Source: an uncultured Clostridia bacterium | Lineage (GTDB): Bacteria > Bacillota > Clostridia > RUG12999 | Assembly (NCBI GenBank): GCA_934792465.1 | Contig: CAKVOK010000026.1 | Coordinates: 1-44,341, forward strand | Length of the DNA: 44,341 nucleotides | Direction of reading: 5' to 3' | In this document: in pieces, positions 22,355 to 29,858 of the stretch | Position numbering within the stretch: the first letter of the stretch is position 1 | Layout of the letters: the number at the start of each line of letters is the position of its first letter | The notes under the pieces: generated by a model | What the model saw: only the letters and a program-made list of their open reading frames with translations | Told to the model about the DNA's origin: nothing | The model's database searches: none | Translations under genes and position numbers: made by a program

Positions 22355-23725
22355 ATGGAAAGAGAAAAATTTTCTTCAAGGCTGGGATTTATTCTTATCT
22401 CTGCCGGCTGCGCCATAGGGCTCGGAAACGTTTGGAGGTTTCCTTATGTGACGGGTCAGTACGGCGGCGCAGTATTTGTACTTATTTACTTGGCATTTCT
22501 CGTATTGCTCGGACTTCCGATAATGGTTATGGAGCTTTCCGTGGGCAGAGCCAGCAAGAGAAGTGCGGCGAAATCCTTTGACGTACTCGAAAAACCGGGT
22601 TCAAAATGGCATTTGTTCAAATACTTTGCTATTTCGGGAAACTATCTTTTGATGATGTTTTACACAACGATTGCCGGCTGGATGCTGATGTATTTTATTA
22701 AAATGCTCACAGGCTCTCTCGTCGGACTGGATAACGCCGGTGTGGAAGCGGCATTCGGAAGTATTCTCGCTTCGCCCGGAAGCATGACGGCGGCAATGAT
22801 TGCGGTTGTGGTTCTTTGCTTCGGCATATGCTCCGTCGGATTGCAAAACGGCGTTGAGAAAATCACAAAGGTTATGATGATTGCGCTGTTTGCGCTTATA
22901 GCCGTGCTTGCGGTACATTCCTGCCTGCTTAAAGGCGGAATAGAGGGCATTAAGTTTTATCTTGCTCCGGATTTCTCGGTTTTTAAGGAAAATTCCGTAG
23001 GTGAAATAGTTTTTGCAGCTATGGGACAGTCGTTCTTTACGCTCAGCATAGGCATGGGTTCTATAGCTATTTTCGGCAGCTATATAGACAAGGATCGTTC
23101 GCTCATGGGTGAAGCACTCAGCATTACGGCACTTGATACATTCGTTGCTATCATGGCGGGTCTTATAATATTCCCGGCGTGTACGGCATACGGTGTAAAG
23201 CCGGATTCGGGTCCGAACCTTATATTTATAACACTTCCGAACGTATTCAACAACATGAGCGGCGGAAGAATATGGGGCGCACTGTTTTTCCTGTTTATGG
23301 CGTTTGCGGCACTTTCAACGGTTATAGCCGTGTTTGAAAATATAATGTCGTTCTCGCTGGAGATATTCCACTGTTCGAGGAAAAAAGCGGCTGTGGTAAA
23401 CATAGTATTAATATGCCTGCTTTCTATGCCTACTGTCCTCGGATTTAACGTACTCAGCGGATTTACTCCCCTCGGCGCAGGCACGGGTGTGCTTGATTTG
23501 GAGGATTTCCTCGTAAGCAACAACATTCTTCCTCTCGGAAGCCTTGTATATCTGATGTTCTGCACACGCCGCTACGGCTGGGGCTTCAAGAACTTTATGG
23601 AAGAAGCGAATGCCGGGGAGGGACTTAAGTTCCCGAGATGGGCGAGATTCTACGTTTCGTATATTCTGCCTGTTATAGTGCTTGTGGTATTCGTGAGCGG
23701 ATATATTTCAATTTTCGGAAAATAA
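22355..23725 (+). CDS. Neurotransmitter:sodium symporter family transporter (LeuT/TnaT-like)
   Basis: A 456-residue membrane protein with about 11-12 transmembrane helices. The TM1 signature GCAIGLGNVWRFPY, with its unwound sodium/substrate site, is at residues about 18-31, and TM2 has LGLPIMVMELSVGR. TM6 has FFTLSIGMGSIAIFGSY and TM8 has FAALSTVIAVFEN. Bacterial members import amino acids (Leu, Trp, Tyr, Met and others) with sodium; the substrate here cannot be read. The ATG follows TTGGGGGAT. It is monocistronic, bounded upstream by the DnaA-box region and downstream by a repeat and terminator. Confidence 0.94.
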   Translation: MEREKFSSRLGFILISAGCAIGLGNVWRFPYVTGQYGGAVFVLIYLAFLVLLGLPIMVMELSVGRASKRSAAKSFDVLEKPGSKWHLFKYFAISGNYLLMMFYTTIAGWMLMYFIKMLTGSLVGLDNAGVEAAFGSILASPGSMTAAMIAVVVLCFGICSVGLQNGVEKITKVMMIALFALIAVLAVHSCLLKGGIEGIKFYLAPDFSVFKENSVGEIVFAAMGQSFFTLSIGMGSIAIFGSYIDKDRSLMGEALSITALDTFVAIMAGLIIFPACTAYGVKPDSGPNLIFITLPNVFNNMSGGRIWGALFFLFMAFAALSTVIAVFENIMSFSLEIFHCSRKKAAVVNIVLICLLSMPTVLGFNVLSGFTPLGAGTGVLDLEDFLVSNNILPLGSLVYLMFCTRRYGWGFKNFMEEANAGEGLKFPRWARFYVSYILPVIVLVVFVSGYISIFGK

Positions 23726-23734
23726 ACATAAGGA

Positions 23735-23838
23735 GCTTTAGCAAAATGCACGGACCGCATAAGGCATCGAGGGTTCGGTTTCGGATTGCCTGACGCTTTC
23801 GGGTTCAGTTTGTACATTCTGTGCTATTTTTCTAAAGC
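23735..23838 (-). repeat. CTTTAG-bounded inverted-repeat element (longest copy)
   Basis: GCTTTAGCAAAATGCAC at the left and GTGCTATTTTTCTAAAGC at the right are near-perfect terminal inverted repeats of a roughly 104-bp element. Read on the minus strand, it ends in the core TTATGCGGTCCGTGCATTTT also found at 18206 and 21316. Its other end (CTTTAGAAAAATAG) is found at 16817. It is followed directly by a GAGGGTG hairpin, as are the shorter copies when read in the same direction. Confidence 0.7.
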
Positions 23839-23841
23839 CTA

Positions 23842-23889
23842 AAAAAGAGGGTGTAGAAAAACGATTTCGTTTTGCTGTGCCCTCTTTTT
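23842..23889 (+). terminator. Terminator after the symporter gene
   Basis: A long imperfect stem: AAAAAGAGGG with AAAACG on the left (23842-23863) pairs with CGTTTT and CCCTCTTTTT on the right (23868-23889), followed by T residues. The A-run and T-run on either side suit termination in both directions. Confidence 0.75.
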
Positions 23890-24001
23890 AAATCATGAAA
23901 ACATATGAACAAAACCGCCGTTTCTATGCAAAGCATACAAAAAAATAAAAATTTTTTGAAATATGTATAAAATAATACTTGGAGTGTACACTAAATAGGT
24001 G

Positions 24002-25050
24002 TATAATCCCGAGTTTGACACCCGAAATGCGCAAAAACCTGCGAAAACCATTGAAAATAGTGGCTTTTGCTTTTAATCTTGAAGTGCACAATGTTTTGGA
24101 TTTCTTGTGTCATAAAAAATTTTTTTCATTGCGTTTCTGGTAACTATTTCGGTATCTGATCTAAAGCCGAATTTTTCATGCAAATCAAGTGTCGTTTGTT
24201 CATTCGTATTTCCTGAATTAACGCAGAAGGCAAGCGGTATTCCGTCTGCATCCATAAACAGTCCGAGCTGAACAATCGGATTCGGTCTGTTCTTCTTCGA
24301 TACACCGTATTGTCTTATGCCCTTTGGGTTTTCAATTTCGAAAAAGAAATTTGTGCAATCGTAGTAGGGAACATTCGTATTTCTTTTCATAAGTGAAAGG
24401 CTGTTCTTGTATACTTCGCTCATGATAAAATCCGACTCTTTGGCAATAATTGATAGCGCACGATATATCTGATGTAGATCAATGCCAAAGTTTTCAAGAA
24501 AACTCTTTGAATATTCAAAAGACGACAACTTTGAGCCGGGAGCGAGTATTCTTGAATATATTAAACTTGACAAAATGGCAATCAGACTATACTCAAATGA
24601 ATGTTTTGAAGATATACTGTAGCAAATTTTATTAAGTTTCAATTCGTGATAAATCTGCTGCAGGAAAAGATAACCGCCGTTAAAAGAACGGGATATATCT
24701 TTTTCTATGCATTTGTATGGTGAATATTGTACCATTATCGGTTCTTTTAATTCTCTTTCATCTTGATTAAGCTTTTCAACATATTTTTTTGCCCGGATAT
24801 ATGGATCTTCTCCGCCGGCTTTTTCAATAACTTCCGGCAGTGTTCCGAGTTTTTCAATTATTTTGTTTGTTCGTTTTCCGTTGGAATACACTGATTTTAC
24901 AACATAAAAGGATTCTGCATTTTTTGATTTTGTAGTTTGTAATCGCATAAATTAATCACCCTTTTATATTATACCACAATGTGAGAGATGTGCAATAGAA
25001 AAATTTTTCGGAGATTATTTTTGGCTTTAGGTCTCAAACTCCTGATTATT
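24002..25050 (-). mobile_element. Internally deleted IS1634-family insertion sequence
   Basis: Imperfect terminal inverted repeats of about 21 bp (24002-24022, and 25050-25030 read inward; shared pattern ATAATC..GAGTTTGA.ACC) bracket a truncated IS1634-type transposase gene. The distance is about 1.05 kb, roughly half a normal member. No clear target duplication was seen. It lacks the catalytic centre, so it is non-autonomous but might be moved by a related transposase. Confidence 0.7.
24073..24948 (-). pseudogene. IS1634-family transposase with large internal deletion
   Basis: A 291-codon open frame. Residues 1 to about 256 match the N-terminal half of IS1634 transposases (YVVKSVYSNGKRTNKIIEKL, LIYSRILAPGSKL, the first catalytic Asp in YYDCTNFFFE, then PLAFCVNSGNTNEQTTL). 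The next residues (LHEKFGFRSDTEIVTRNAM, then KKIF) match the extreme C-terminus of the same family. About 250-300 residues in between, with the other catalytic acids, are missing, yet the frame is kept. The product cannot be an active transposase; it might still bind element ends. The start ATG 24948 lies just inside the element. Confidence 0.85.
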
Positions 25051-25170
25051 TTCATGCGAAAAAACACGTAAAATGTGGCTTGTTGTGGAATATCCACAAA
25101 AAAAAAATTATTTTTTATTAATATTTTTTTTATATATTTGAAAAAGAGTATAGATTTTTTTTTATAAAAG

Positions 25171-25211
25171 TGATATAATTATATAATATACAGCTATGCA
25201 AAAAATGCATA
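25171..25211 (+). promoter_or_regulatory. Hydrogenase operon promoter (extended -10) and adjacent inverted repeat
   Basis: TGATATAAT (25171-25179) is an extended -10 with only a weak -35 (TAGATT, 25151-25156). Just downstream, TATGCA (25195-25200) and TGCATA (25206-25211) form a perfect inverted repeat near the expected transcription start. The rest of the gap 24949-25278 outside the IS end is extremely AT-rich and shows no gene. Confidence 0.5.
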
Positions 25212-25225
25212 CCGCATATTATATT

Positions 25226-25243
25226 TTGTTAAAAAAATAACAT
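25226..25243 (+). promoter_or_regulatory. Rex-like operator upstream of the hydrogenase operon
   Basis: TTGTTAAAAAAATAACAT matches the Rex consensus TTGTTAANNNNTTAACAA at 12 of its 14 defined positions. It lies downstream of the -10 and 36 nt before the first start codon, where a bound repressor would block transcription. A larger inverted repeat (CCGCATAT 25212-25219 and ATATGCGG 25242-25249) surrounds it. Rex senses the NADH/NAD+ ratio and controls fermentation and hydrogenase genes in Clostridia; binding here is inferred. Confidence 0.6.
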
Positions 25244-25278
25244 ATGCGGAAATTTAATAATATTAGGAGGAAAAATCA

Positions 25279-25776
25279 ATGTCTAAAAATCACGTTCCGT
25301 CGTTTAAAGGAACAAAGGAGCAGGAAGAAAAGCTTCAGGCTGTTATTTTAAAGCATAAAGACGAGCAGGGTGCTCTCATTCCGGTTCTCCACGAAGCACA
25401 GGATATTTACGGATATTTGCCGATTGAGGTTCAGAAAATCATTTCGGAGGGACTAGGAATTTCTCTCAGCGAAATTTACGGCGTAGTTACTTTTTATGCA
25501 CAGTTCTCGCTCAATCCGAAGGGCGAATATCAGATCGGAGTCTGTCTCGGCACAGCCTGTTATGTTAAAGGAAGCAATCTCGTTCTTGAAAAAGTTAAAG
25601 AAATGCTTAAAGTCGATGTCGGCGAGTGTACTGCCGACGGCAGATTCTCCATTGACGCAACACGCTGCATAGGAGCTTGCGGACTTGCACCGGTTATGAC
25701 TGTAAACGAGGACGTTTACGGCAGACTTCTGCCGGAAGAGGTTCCCGGAATAATCGAAAAATATCAGAATATGTAA
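25279..25776 (+). CDS. NuoE-like [2Fe-2S] subunit of bifurcating hydrogenase (HydC/HndA)
   Basis: A 165-residue thioredoxin-like ferredoxin subunit. The [2Fe-2S] ligands are C89, C94, C130 and C134 (CLGTACYVKG and CIGACGLAP), the NuoE pattern. The N-terminal helical part has ALIPVLHEAQDIYGYLP. In HydABC/HndABCD enzymes it passes electrons next to the flavin subunit. AGGAGG precedes the ATG. It is the first gene of a ten-gene run that ends with HydA. Six signalling genes separate it from its structural partners at 29471-33408. Confidence 0.92.
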   Translation: MSKNHVPSFKGTKEQEEKLQAVILKHKDEQGALIPVLHEAQDIYGYLPIEVQKIISEGLGISLSEIYGVVTFYAQFSLNPKGEYQIGVCLGTACYVKGSNLVLEKVKEMLKVDVGECTADGRFSIDATRCIGACGLAPVMTVNEDVYGRLLPEEVPGIIEKYQNM

Positions 25777-25802
25777 TCAAATATACATAGTGAGGTGATT
25801 TT

Positions 25803-26156
25803 GTGCTGCTATCGGAGGTTAGTTCCGTCTTAAAAGGTAAAATTCTCGAACCCGGCGAAAACGGCGGCGATACGGAGGTATATACGGCGTGCGGATGCGA
25901 TCTTATGAGCGATGTTCTGGCATTTGTAAAGGATCAGACGCTGCTGCTTACCGGGCTTATAAATTCCCAGGTTATAAGAACAGCGGAAATGATGGATATT
26001 GTTGCGGTATGCTTTGTGCGCGGCAAAACTCCGCCGGAAGAGGTTTTAAGCCTTGCAAAAGCGAAGAATATAGCAATCTTAACCACTGATTATCCAATGT
26101 ATACCGCTTGCGGAAAGCTTTATGAAAAAGGACTCGGAGGACGTAAAAGTGATTAA
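25803..26156 (+). CDS. DRTGG-domain protein (first copy)
   Basis: A 117-residue single-domain protein beginning at GTG 25803, with GAGGTGA four bases upstream. The fold-typical segments are CGCDLMSDVLAFV, LLLTGLINSQVIRTAEMMDI and TPPEEVLSLAKAKNIAILTT, which mark it as a DRTGG domain (also found in some phosphotransacetylases). The domain's function is unknown; it is thought to be regulatory or ligand-binding. It overlaps the next gene by 8 nt. A second DRTGG gene lies at 27866 on the other side of the hydrogenase-like sensor gene, so the pair frames that gene. Confidence 0.82.
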   Translation: MLLSEVSSVLKGKILEPGENGGDTEVYTACGCDLMSDVLAFVKDQTLLLTGLINSQVIRTAEMMDIVAVCFVRGKTPPEEVLSLAKAKNIAILTTDYPMYTACGKLYEKGLGGRKSD

Positions 26157-26559
26157 ACGTTACGATATATCCGGCAGCGATTTTTCTTCGGCCGGAGAGG
26201 CATCGAGCAGCTTCAAGGAGGTTTTGAAGAAGCTCGGAGTCAATTCGGGTGCGGTGAGGCGCGCGGCAATCGCAATGTATGAAGCGGAAATAAATACCGT
26301 TATTCACGGCGGCGGAGGCGTGTGCGAAGCGCAGGTGCTGGAGGATAAAATCATTATCAGCTTTTCGGACAACGGCCCCGGTATTGCGGACGTTGAACTT
26401 GCAATGCAGGAGGGGTATTCGACGGCGAGCGAGAAAATACGAGAACTTGGATTCGGCGCAGGTATGGGTCTGCCGAATATAAAGAAATATACGGATGATA
26501 TGAAGATTGAGACTGCTCCCGGAAAGGGAACAACAGTAACACTGACAATAAATTTGTGA
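26149..26559 (+). CDS. Anti-sigma/RsbW-like ATPase (HATPase_c, no phospho-acceptor His)
   Basis: A 136-residue GHKL ATPase. The N-box-like region AIAMYEAEINTVIHGGGG, G1 FSDNGPGI and G2 FGAGMGLPNIKKYTDD are visible, and there is no HisKA or transmembrane part. The size and motifs are those of serine kinases or anti-sigma factors such as RsbW/SpoIIAB. The GTG at 26149 follows GGAGGAC and overlaps the preceding gene; an ATG at 26122 is possible but would overlap more. It is placed directly before the hydrogenase-like sensor, so it may be its output module. No anti-anti-sigma or PP2C gene is seen in the operon. Confidence 0.85.
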   Translation: MIKRYDISGSDFSSAGEASSSFKEVLKKLGVNSGAVRRAAIAMYEAEINTVIHGGGGVCEAQVLEDKIIISFSDNGPGIADVELAMQEGYSTASEKIRELGFGAGMGLPNIKKYTDDMKIETAPGKGTTVTLTINL

Positions 26560-26568
26560 GGTGAGCAG

Positions 26569-27855
26569 ATGTCTTATTTCCATTCGGTTACACTCGATAA
26601 AGAGAAATGTCAGGGCTGTACAAACTGCATCAAGCGTTGCCCCACGGAGGCAATCAGGGTGCGCAGCGGCAAAGCAAAGATTATCAAAGAACGGTGTATA
26701 GACTGCGGAGAATGTATAAGAGTCTGTCCGTATCATGCGAAGCTTGCCGTGACGGACGGGTTTGAACGGCTTAAAGAATTTAAATACAACATAGCACTGC
26801 CGGCACCGTCGTTTTACGGTCAGTTCCGGTACGTAGACGACAGAAACAAGGTCTTGACGGCATTCACAATGGCAGGGTTCAACAGTGTGTTTGAAGTCGC
26901 CAAGGGTGCGGAATATGTCAGCATGAAAACTGCGGAAATGCTGAAAAACGGAGAGGTAAAAAAGCCTTTGATAAGTTCGGCGTGTTCGGCGGTGGTTAGG
27001 CTGATAAGAGAACGTTTTCCCGATTTGATAGGCAATATAAGCGAGCTGCTTTCTCCCATGGAGGTTGCCGCAATGATGGCAAGGCACGAAGCCAAAATCA
27101 AGACCGGTATGTCGGACAGCGAAATCGGCGTGTTTTTTATAACGCCGTGTCCGGCAAAGGTGACGAGCATAAAAGCTCCGCTCACGCTTGAAAAATCGCA
27201 CATAAACGGTGCAATATCGGCAACGGACGCATTCGTTAAGCTGCGGCCGTTCGTCAAGGTGATGGATAATCCGCAGAATTTGAGTGCCGCCGGAAACGAG
27301 GGCGTTGCCTGGGCGAGAAGCGGCGGAGAATGTGAATCGACGGGAACGCTGAAATACATCGCCGTAGACGGCATAAACAACGTTATAAACGTTTTGAGCG
27401 AGATTGAGGACGACAAGCTGGACGATATAGATTTCGTAGAGCTTTCCGCATGTACAAACGGATGCGTTGGAGGGCCTCTCAATCTTACAAATTCTTTTGT
27501 ATCGACAACGAGAATAAATAATATGATACAGGGCGGCAAAAAGCTGAAAGAGGGCGAGTATAACGAGGATATATCGTGGCGCAGAAAAATTCAGGCTGTG
27601 CAGATTATGAAGCTTGACGATGATTTGACACGTGCAATGGAAAAAATGGAGAGAATCGAAAAGCTTTATTCCGGTATGCCGAAGCTCGACTGCGGTTCGT
27701 GCGGAGCACCGTCTTGCAAGGCGCTGGCAGAAGATATTGTCAGGGGCTTTGCTTCGGAAAACGATTGTATTTTCAAGATGAAAGAGCGTGTACGCGAGCT
27801 TGCAAGCGAGTTGTTCGGTCTGGAAGCAGGGTCGGACAGTATACACAATAAATAA
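26569..27855 (+). CDS. Putative sensory [FeFe]-hydrogenase-like protein (HydS/group C-D type)
   Basis: A 428-residue soluble iron-sulfur protein. Two ferredoxin [4Fe-4S] motifs lie at residues 14-24 and 43-53 (CQGCTNCIKRCP, CIDCGECIRVCP). The H-domain follows, with single cysteines at the three H-cluster positions: C139 (SSACSAVV, L1), C194 (TPCPAK, L2), and C295/C299 (SACTNGCVGG, L3). The usual L1 TSCxPGW, L2 MPCxxKK and L3 GGGQP residues are changed. A C-terminal Fe4S domain has C375, C378, C383 and C400. No PAS domain was seen. Biochemically studied HydS proteins show low catalysis and an altered proton-relay position, which fits a hydrogen-sensing role here (inference). Confidence 0.85.
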   Translation: MSYFHSVTLDKEKCQGCTNCIKRCPTEAIRVRSGKAKIIKERCIDCGECIRVCPYHAKLAVTDGFERLKEFKYNIALPAPSFYGQFRYVDDRNKVLTAFTMAGFNSVFEVAKGAEYVSMKTAEMLKNGEVKKPLISSACSAVVRLIRERFPDLIGNISELLSPMEVAAMMARHEAKIKTGMSDSEIGVFFITPCPAKVTSIKAPLTLEKSHINGAISATDAFVKLRPFVKVMDNPQNLSAAGNEGVAWARSGGECESTGTLKYIAVDGINNVINVLSEIEDDKLDDIDFVELSACTNGCVGGPLNLTNSFVSTTRINNMIQGGKKLKEGEYNEDISWRRKIQAVQIMKLDDDLTRAMEKMERIEKLYSGMPKLDCGSCGAPSCKALAEDIVRGFASENDCIFKMKERVRELASELFGLEAGSDSIHNK

Positions 27856-27865
27856 GGAGATTATC

Positions 27866-28189
27866 ATGACGGTAAAAGAACTTGCGGAACGAATCGGTCT
27901 TACGTTTGTGACGGAAGCGGACACAAGAGAAGTTAAAGGCTGTTATATAGGTGATTTGCTAAGTTGGGTTATGGGACGTGCGGAGAGCATGAGCGCATGG
28001 ATAACGATAATGAACAATGTAAATATTGTTGCCGTTGCGGCACTTGCGGACGTTTCGTGTATAATTCTTGCCGAGGGCGTATCGGTATCGGACGAGGTTA
28101 AGGAAAAAGCAAAAACGCAGGGCGTTAATATTCTTTCCTCGGGAAAGACCGCATACGAGCTGGCGGCGGAAATATCACAGCTTATATGA
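27866..28189 (+). CDS. DRTGG-domain protein (second copy)
   Basis: A 107-residue single-domain protein (MTVKELAERIGLTFVTEAD at the start; then GCYIGDLLSWVMGRA, ITIMNNVNIVAVAALADVS, ILAEGVSVSDEVKEKAK). It has the same fold type as the product at 25803, but the sequences are clearly diverged and this is not a recent duplication. The start is ATG 27866, behind AAGGAG. It overlaps the PHP gene by 4 nt (ATGA). The role is unknown; its conserved position beside HydS-type genes suggests a regulatory part. Confidence 0.83.
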   Translation: MTVKELAERIGLTFVTEADTREVKGCYIGDLLSWVMGRAESMSAWITIMNNVNIVAVAALADVSCIILAEGVSVSDEVKEKAKTQGVNILSSGKTAYELAAEISQLI

Positions 28190-28869
28190 GTACGTATGAT
28201 TTTCATATACATTCGGCACTTTCGCCGTGTGCAGACAATGAAATGACGCCGTGCAATATAGTCGGTATGGCAAAGGTCATGGGACATGAGATAATTGCGA
28301 TATCGGACCATAATTCGGTGAAAAATGCGGCTGCGGTTATGAAAGCCGGAGTGCGTGAGGGAATTCGTGTAATTCCGGCAATGGAAGTCGAAACAATGGA
28401 AGAGGTTCATATTCTGACTTTGTTCAAAACACTTGAAGCTGCCGAATATGCGGCGAAGATTGTATATGATAAGCTGCCGGACATAAAAAACCGCCCGGAA
28501 ATATTCGGGGAACAATGTATCATGGACGAGTTTGACAATTTGCTGGGGTATGAAGAAAAGCTTCTGCTTTCTCCTGCGGCAATCTCGATAAATGAGCTTT
28601 TTGAAATCGTGAGAGAAGCGAAAGGGATTTTCATACCGGCGCATATAGACCGCCATTCATACAGCGTGCTTACGAACCTCGGATTCATACCGGACGACAT
28701 AGATATAAAATATGTTGAAGTATCGGGGAATGTGGACAGCTTAGACGATTACATAAATGACAGACCTTTTCTGAAAAGATACAAAATAACACGTTCATCA
28801 GACGCACATAGGCTTGACAGTCTTGTTTTTGCGGCGGATGATTTCGGCAATATTGAAGAATTGCTTTAA
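28186..28869 (+). CDS. PHP-domain metal-dependent phosphoesterase-like protein
   Basis: A 227-residue protein of the PHP superfamily. The metal-binding motifs are DFHIHSALSPC (residues 5-15), ISDHNSV (about 39-45), a Glu in AMEVET, PAHIDRHS and SSDAHRL near the C-terminus. All expected His/Asp positions are present, so it is probably an active phosphoesterase (phosphate monoester or nucleotide). The substrate is unknown. It starts within the stop of the preceding DRTGG gene, which indicates translational coupling in the regulatory block. Confidence 0.87.
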   Translation: MSTYDFHIHSALSPCADNEMTPCNIVGMAKVMGHEIIAISDHNSVKNAAAVMKAGVREGIRVIPAMEVETMEEVHILTLFKTLEAAEYAAKIVYDKLPDIKNRPEIFGEQCIMDEFDNLLGYEEKLLLSPAAISINELFEIVREAKGIFIPAHIDRHSYSVLTNLGFIPDDIDIKYVEVSGNVDSLDDYINDRPFLKRYKITRSSDAHRLDSLVFAADDFGNIEELL

Positions 28870-28881
28870 AGGAGATTTGCA

Positions 28882-29424
28882 ATGCAGGAATTATCTATGC
28901 ATATACTTGATATAGCGCATAATTCGATAAAGGCGGGGGCTGATACCGTGGAAATTTCGGTTGACGAGCAGCCGGCGAAGAATACGCTTGAAATAGCTGT
29001 AAAGGATAACGGCTGCGGTATGTCCGAAGAATTTCTGAAAAGGGTTAAAGACCCGTTCACAACGACGAGGACAACGAGAAAAGCCGGACTCGGCATACCT
29101 CTTTTTGAAGCGGCTGCGGTGCAGACCGGAGGACATCTCGATATTGAATCGAAGCAGGGAAGGGGAACTGTGTTAAAGGCGTGTTTTGTTTATGACAGCA
29201 TAGACAGAGCACCGCTCGGAGATATAAAAAGCACACTTATCACACTTATATCGGGTTATGATAAAATAAGATTTATATATAAACATATTGTAAATGAAAA
29301 GGAATTTGTTCTCGACACCGCAGAAATACAAAAAGCGGTCGGGGATATTCCGCTGAATACTCCGGAGATACTCGCATGGATAGGCGGGTTTATTGAAGAG
29401 GGTATCGGTGACTTGGTTAATTAA
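28882..29424 (+). CDS. HATPase_c-domain ATP-binding protein
   Basis: A 180-residue GHKL ATPase with N-box HILDIAHNSIKAGA, G1 KDNGCGMSEEFL, F-box DPFTTTRTTRKAGLGIPL and G2-like QGRGTVLKA, followed by a C-terminal part of about 65 residues of unknown fold. There is no HisKA region or transmembrane segment, so it is not a complete histidine kinase. It is the second such ATPase in the operon and is more kinase-like than the one at 26149. AAAGGAG precedes the ATG. A partner protein is not obvious. Confidence 0.85.
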   Translation: MQELSMHILDIAHNSIKAGADTVEISVDEQPAKNTLEIAVKDNGCGMSEEFLKRVKDPFTTTRTTRKAGLGIPLFEAAAVQTGGHLDIESKQGRGTVLKACFVYDSIDRAPLGDIKSTLITLISGYDKIRFIYKHIVNEKEFVLDTAEIQKAVGDIPLNTPEILAWIGGFIEEGIGDLVN

Positions 29425-29470
29425 ATTATTTATATAAACGGCAGAATAAAGCCGTATTAAGGAGGAAGTT

Positions 29471-29839
29471 ATGAAAAGTTTTGAAGAACTGCAGGCAATC
29501 CGCGAGAAGGTTTTGAATCAGGTTAATCTGCGTAAGGAAAGAGAAGACGGAGTCAGAGTTGTTGTCGGAATGGCAACCTGCGGTATTGCGGCAGGTGCAA
29601 GACCTGTCCTTAACGCATTTCTGGAGGAAATCGACAAAAGAAAGCTGAATAATGTAACCGTGGCACAGACAGGTTGCATAGGTATGTGCCGTCTTGAGCC
29701 TATAGTTGAGGTTTATATGCCCGGCGAAGAAAAGGTTACGTATGTTAAAATGACGGCTGATAAGGTTGCAAGAGTTGTTGCGGAACACATTATAAATAAA
29801 AATGTTGTATCCGAGTTTACAATAGGTGCTGCCGAGTAA
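29471..29839 (+). CDS. [2Fe-2S] thioredoxin-like hydrogenase subunit (HndB-like)
   Basis: A 122-residue ferredoxin-type subunit with MATCGIAAGARPVL (C37) and TGCIGMCRLEP (C69, C73), the pattern of HndB proteins in HndABCD-type NAD(P)-dependent hydrogenases. Only three cysteines fall at the cluster positions, so the fourth ligand may be another residue. GGAGG precedes the ATG. It is followed after 19 nt by the HydB gene. This marks the enzyme as four-subunit (Hnd-type) and not three-subunit HydABC. Confidence 0.87.
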   Translation: MKSFEELQAIREKVLNQVNLRKEREDGVRVVVGMATCGIAAGARPVLNAFLEEIDKRKLNNVTVAQTGCIGMCRLEPIVEVYMPGEEKVTYVKMTADKVARVVAEHIINKNVVSEFTIGAAE

Positions 29840-29858
29840 TAAGAGGAGGATAAAAAGA

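Noticed and set aside
24949..25278. A CRISPR array or riboswitch in the AT-rich gap before the hydrogenase operon
   Set aside because: No regularly spaced repeats exist and no conserved aptamer-like pairing was recognised; only the IS end, a promoter and short inverted repeats are supported.
25972..27924. 650-codon open frame on the minus strand
   Set aside because: It is antisense to the HydS-like, ATPase and DRTGG genes, all with clear family motifs. The frame is rich in Arg, His, Cys and Tyr, as expected for a shadow of a biased coding strand, and has no recognisable domain.
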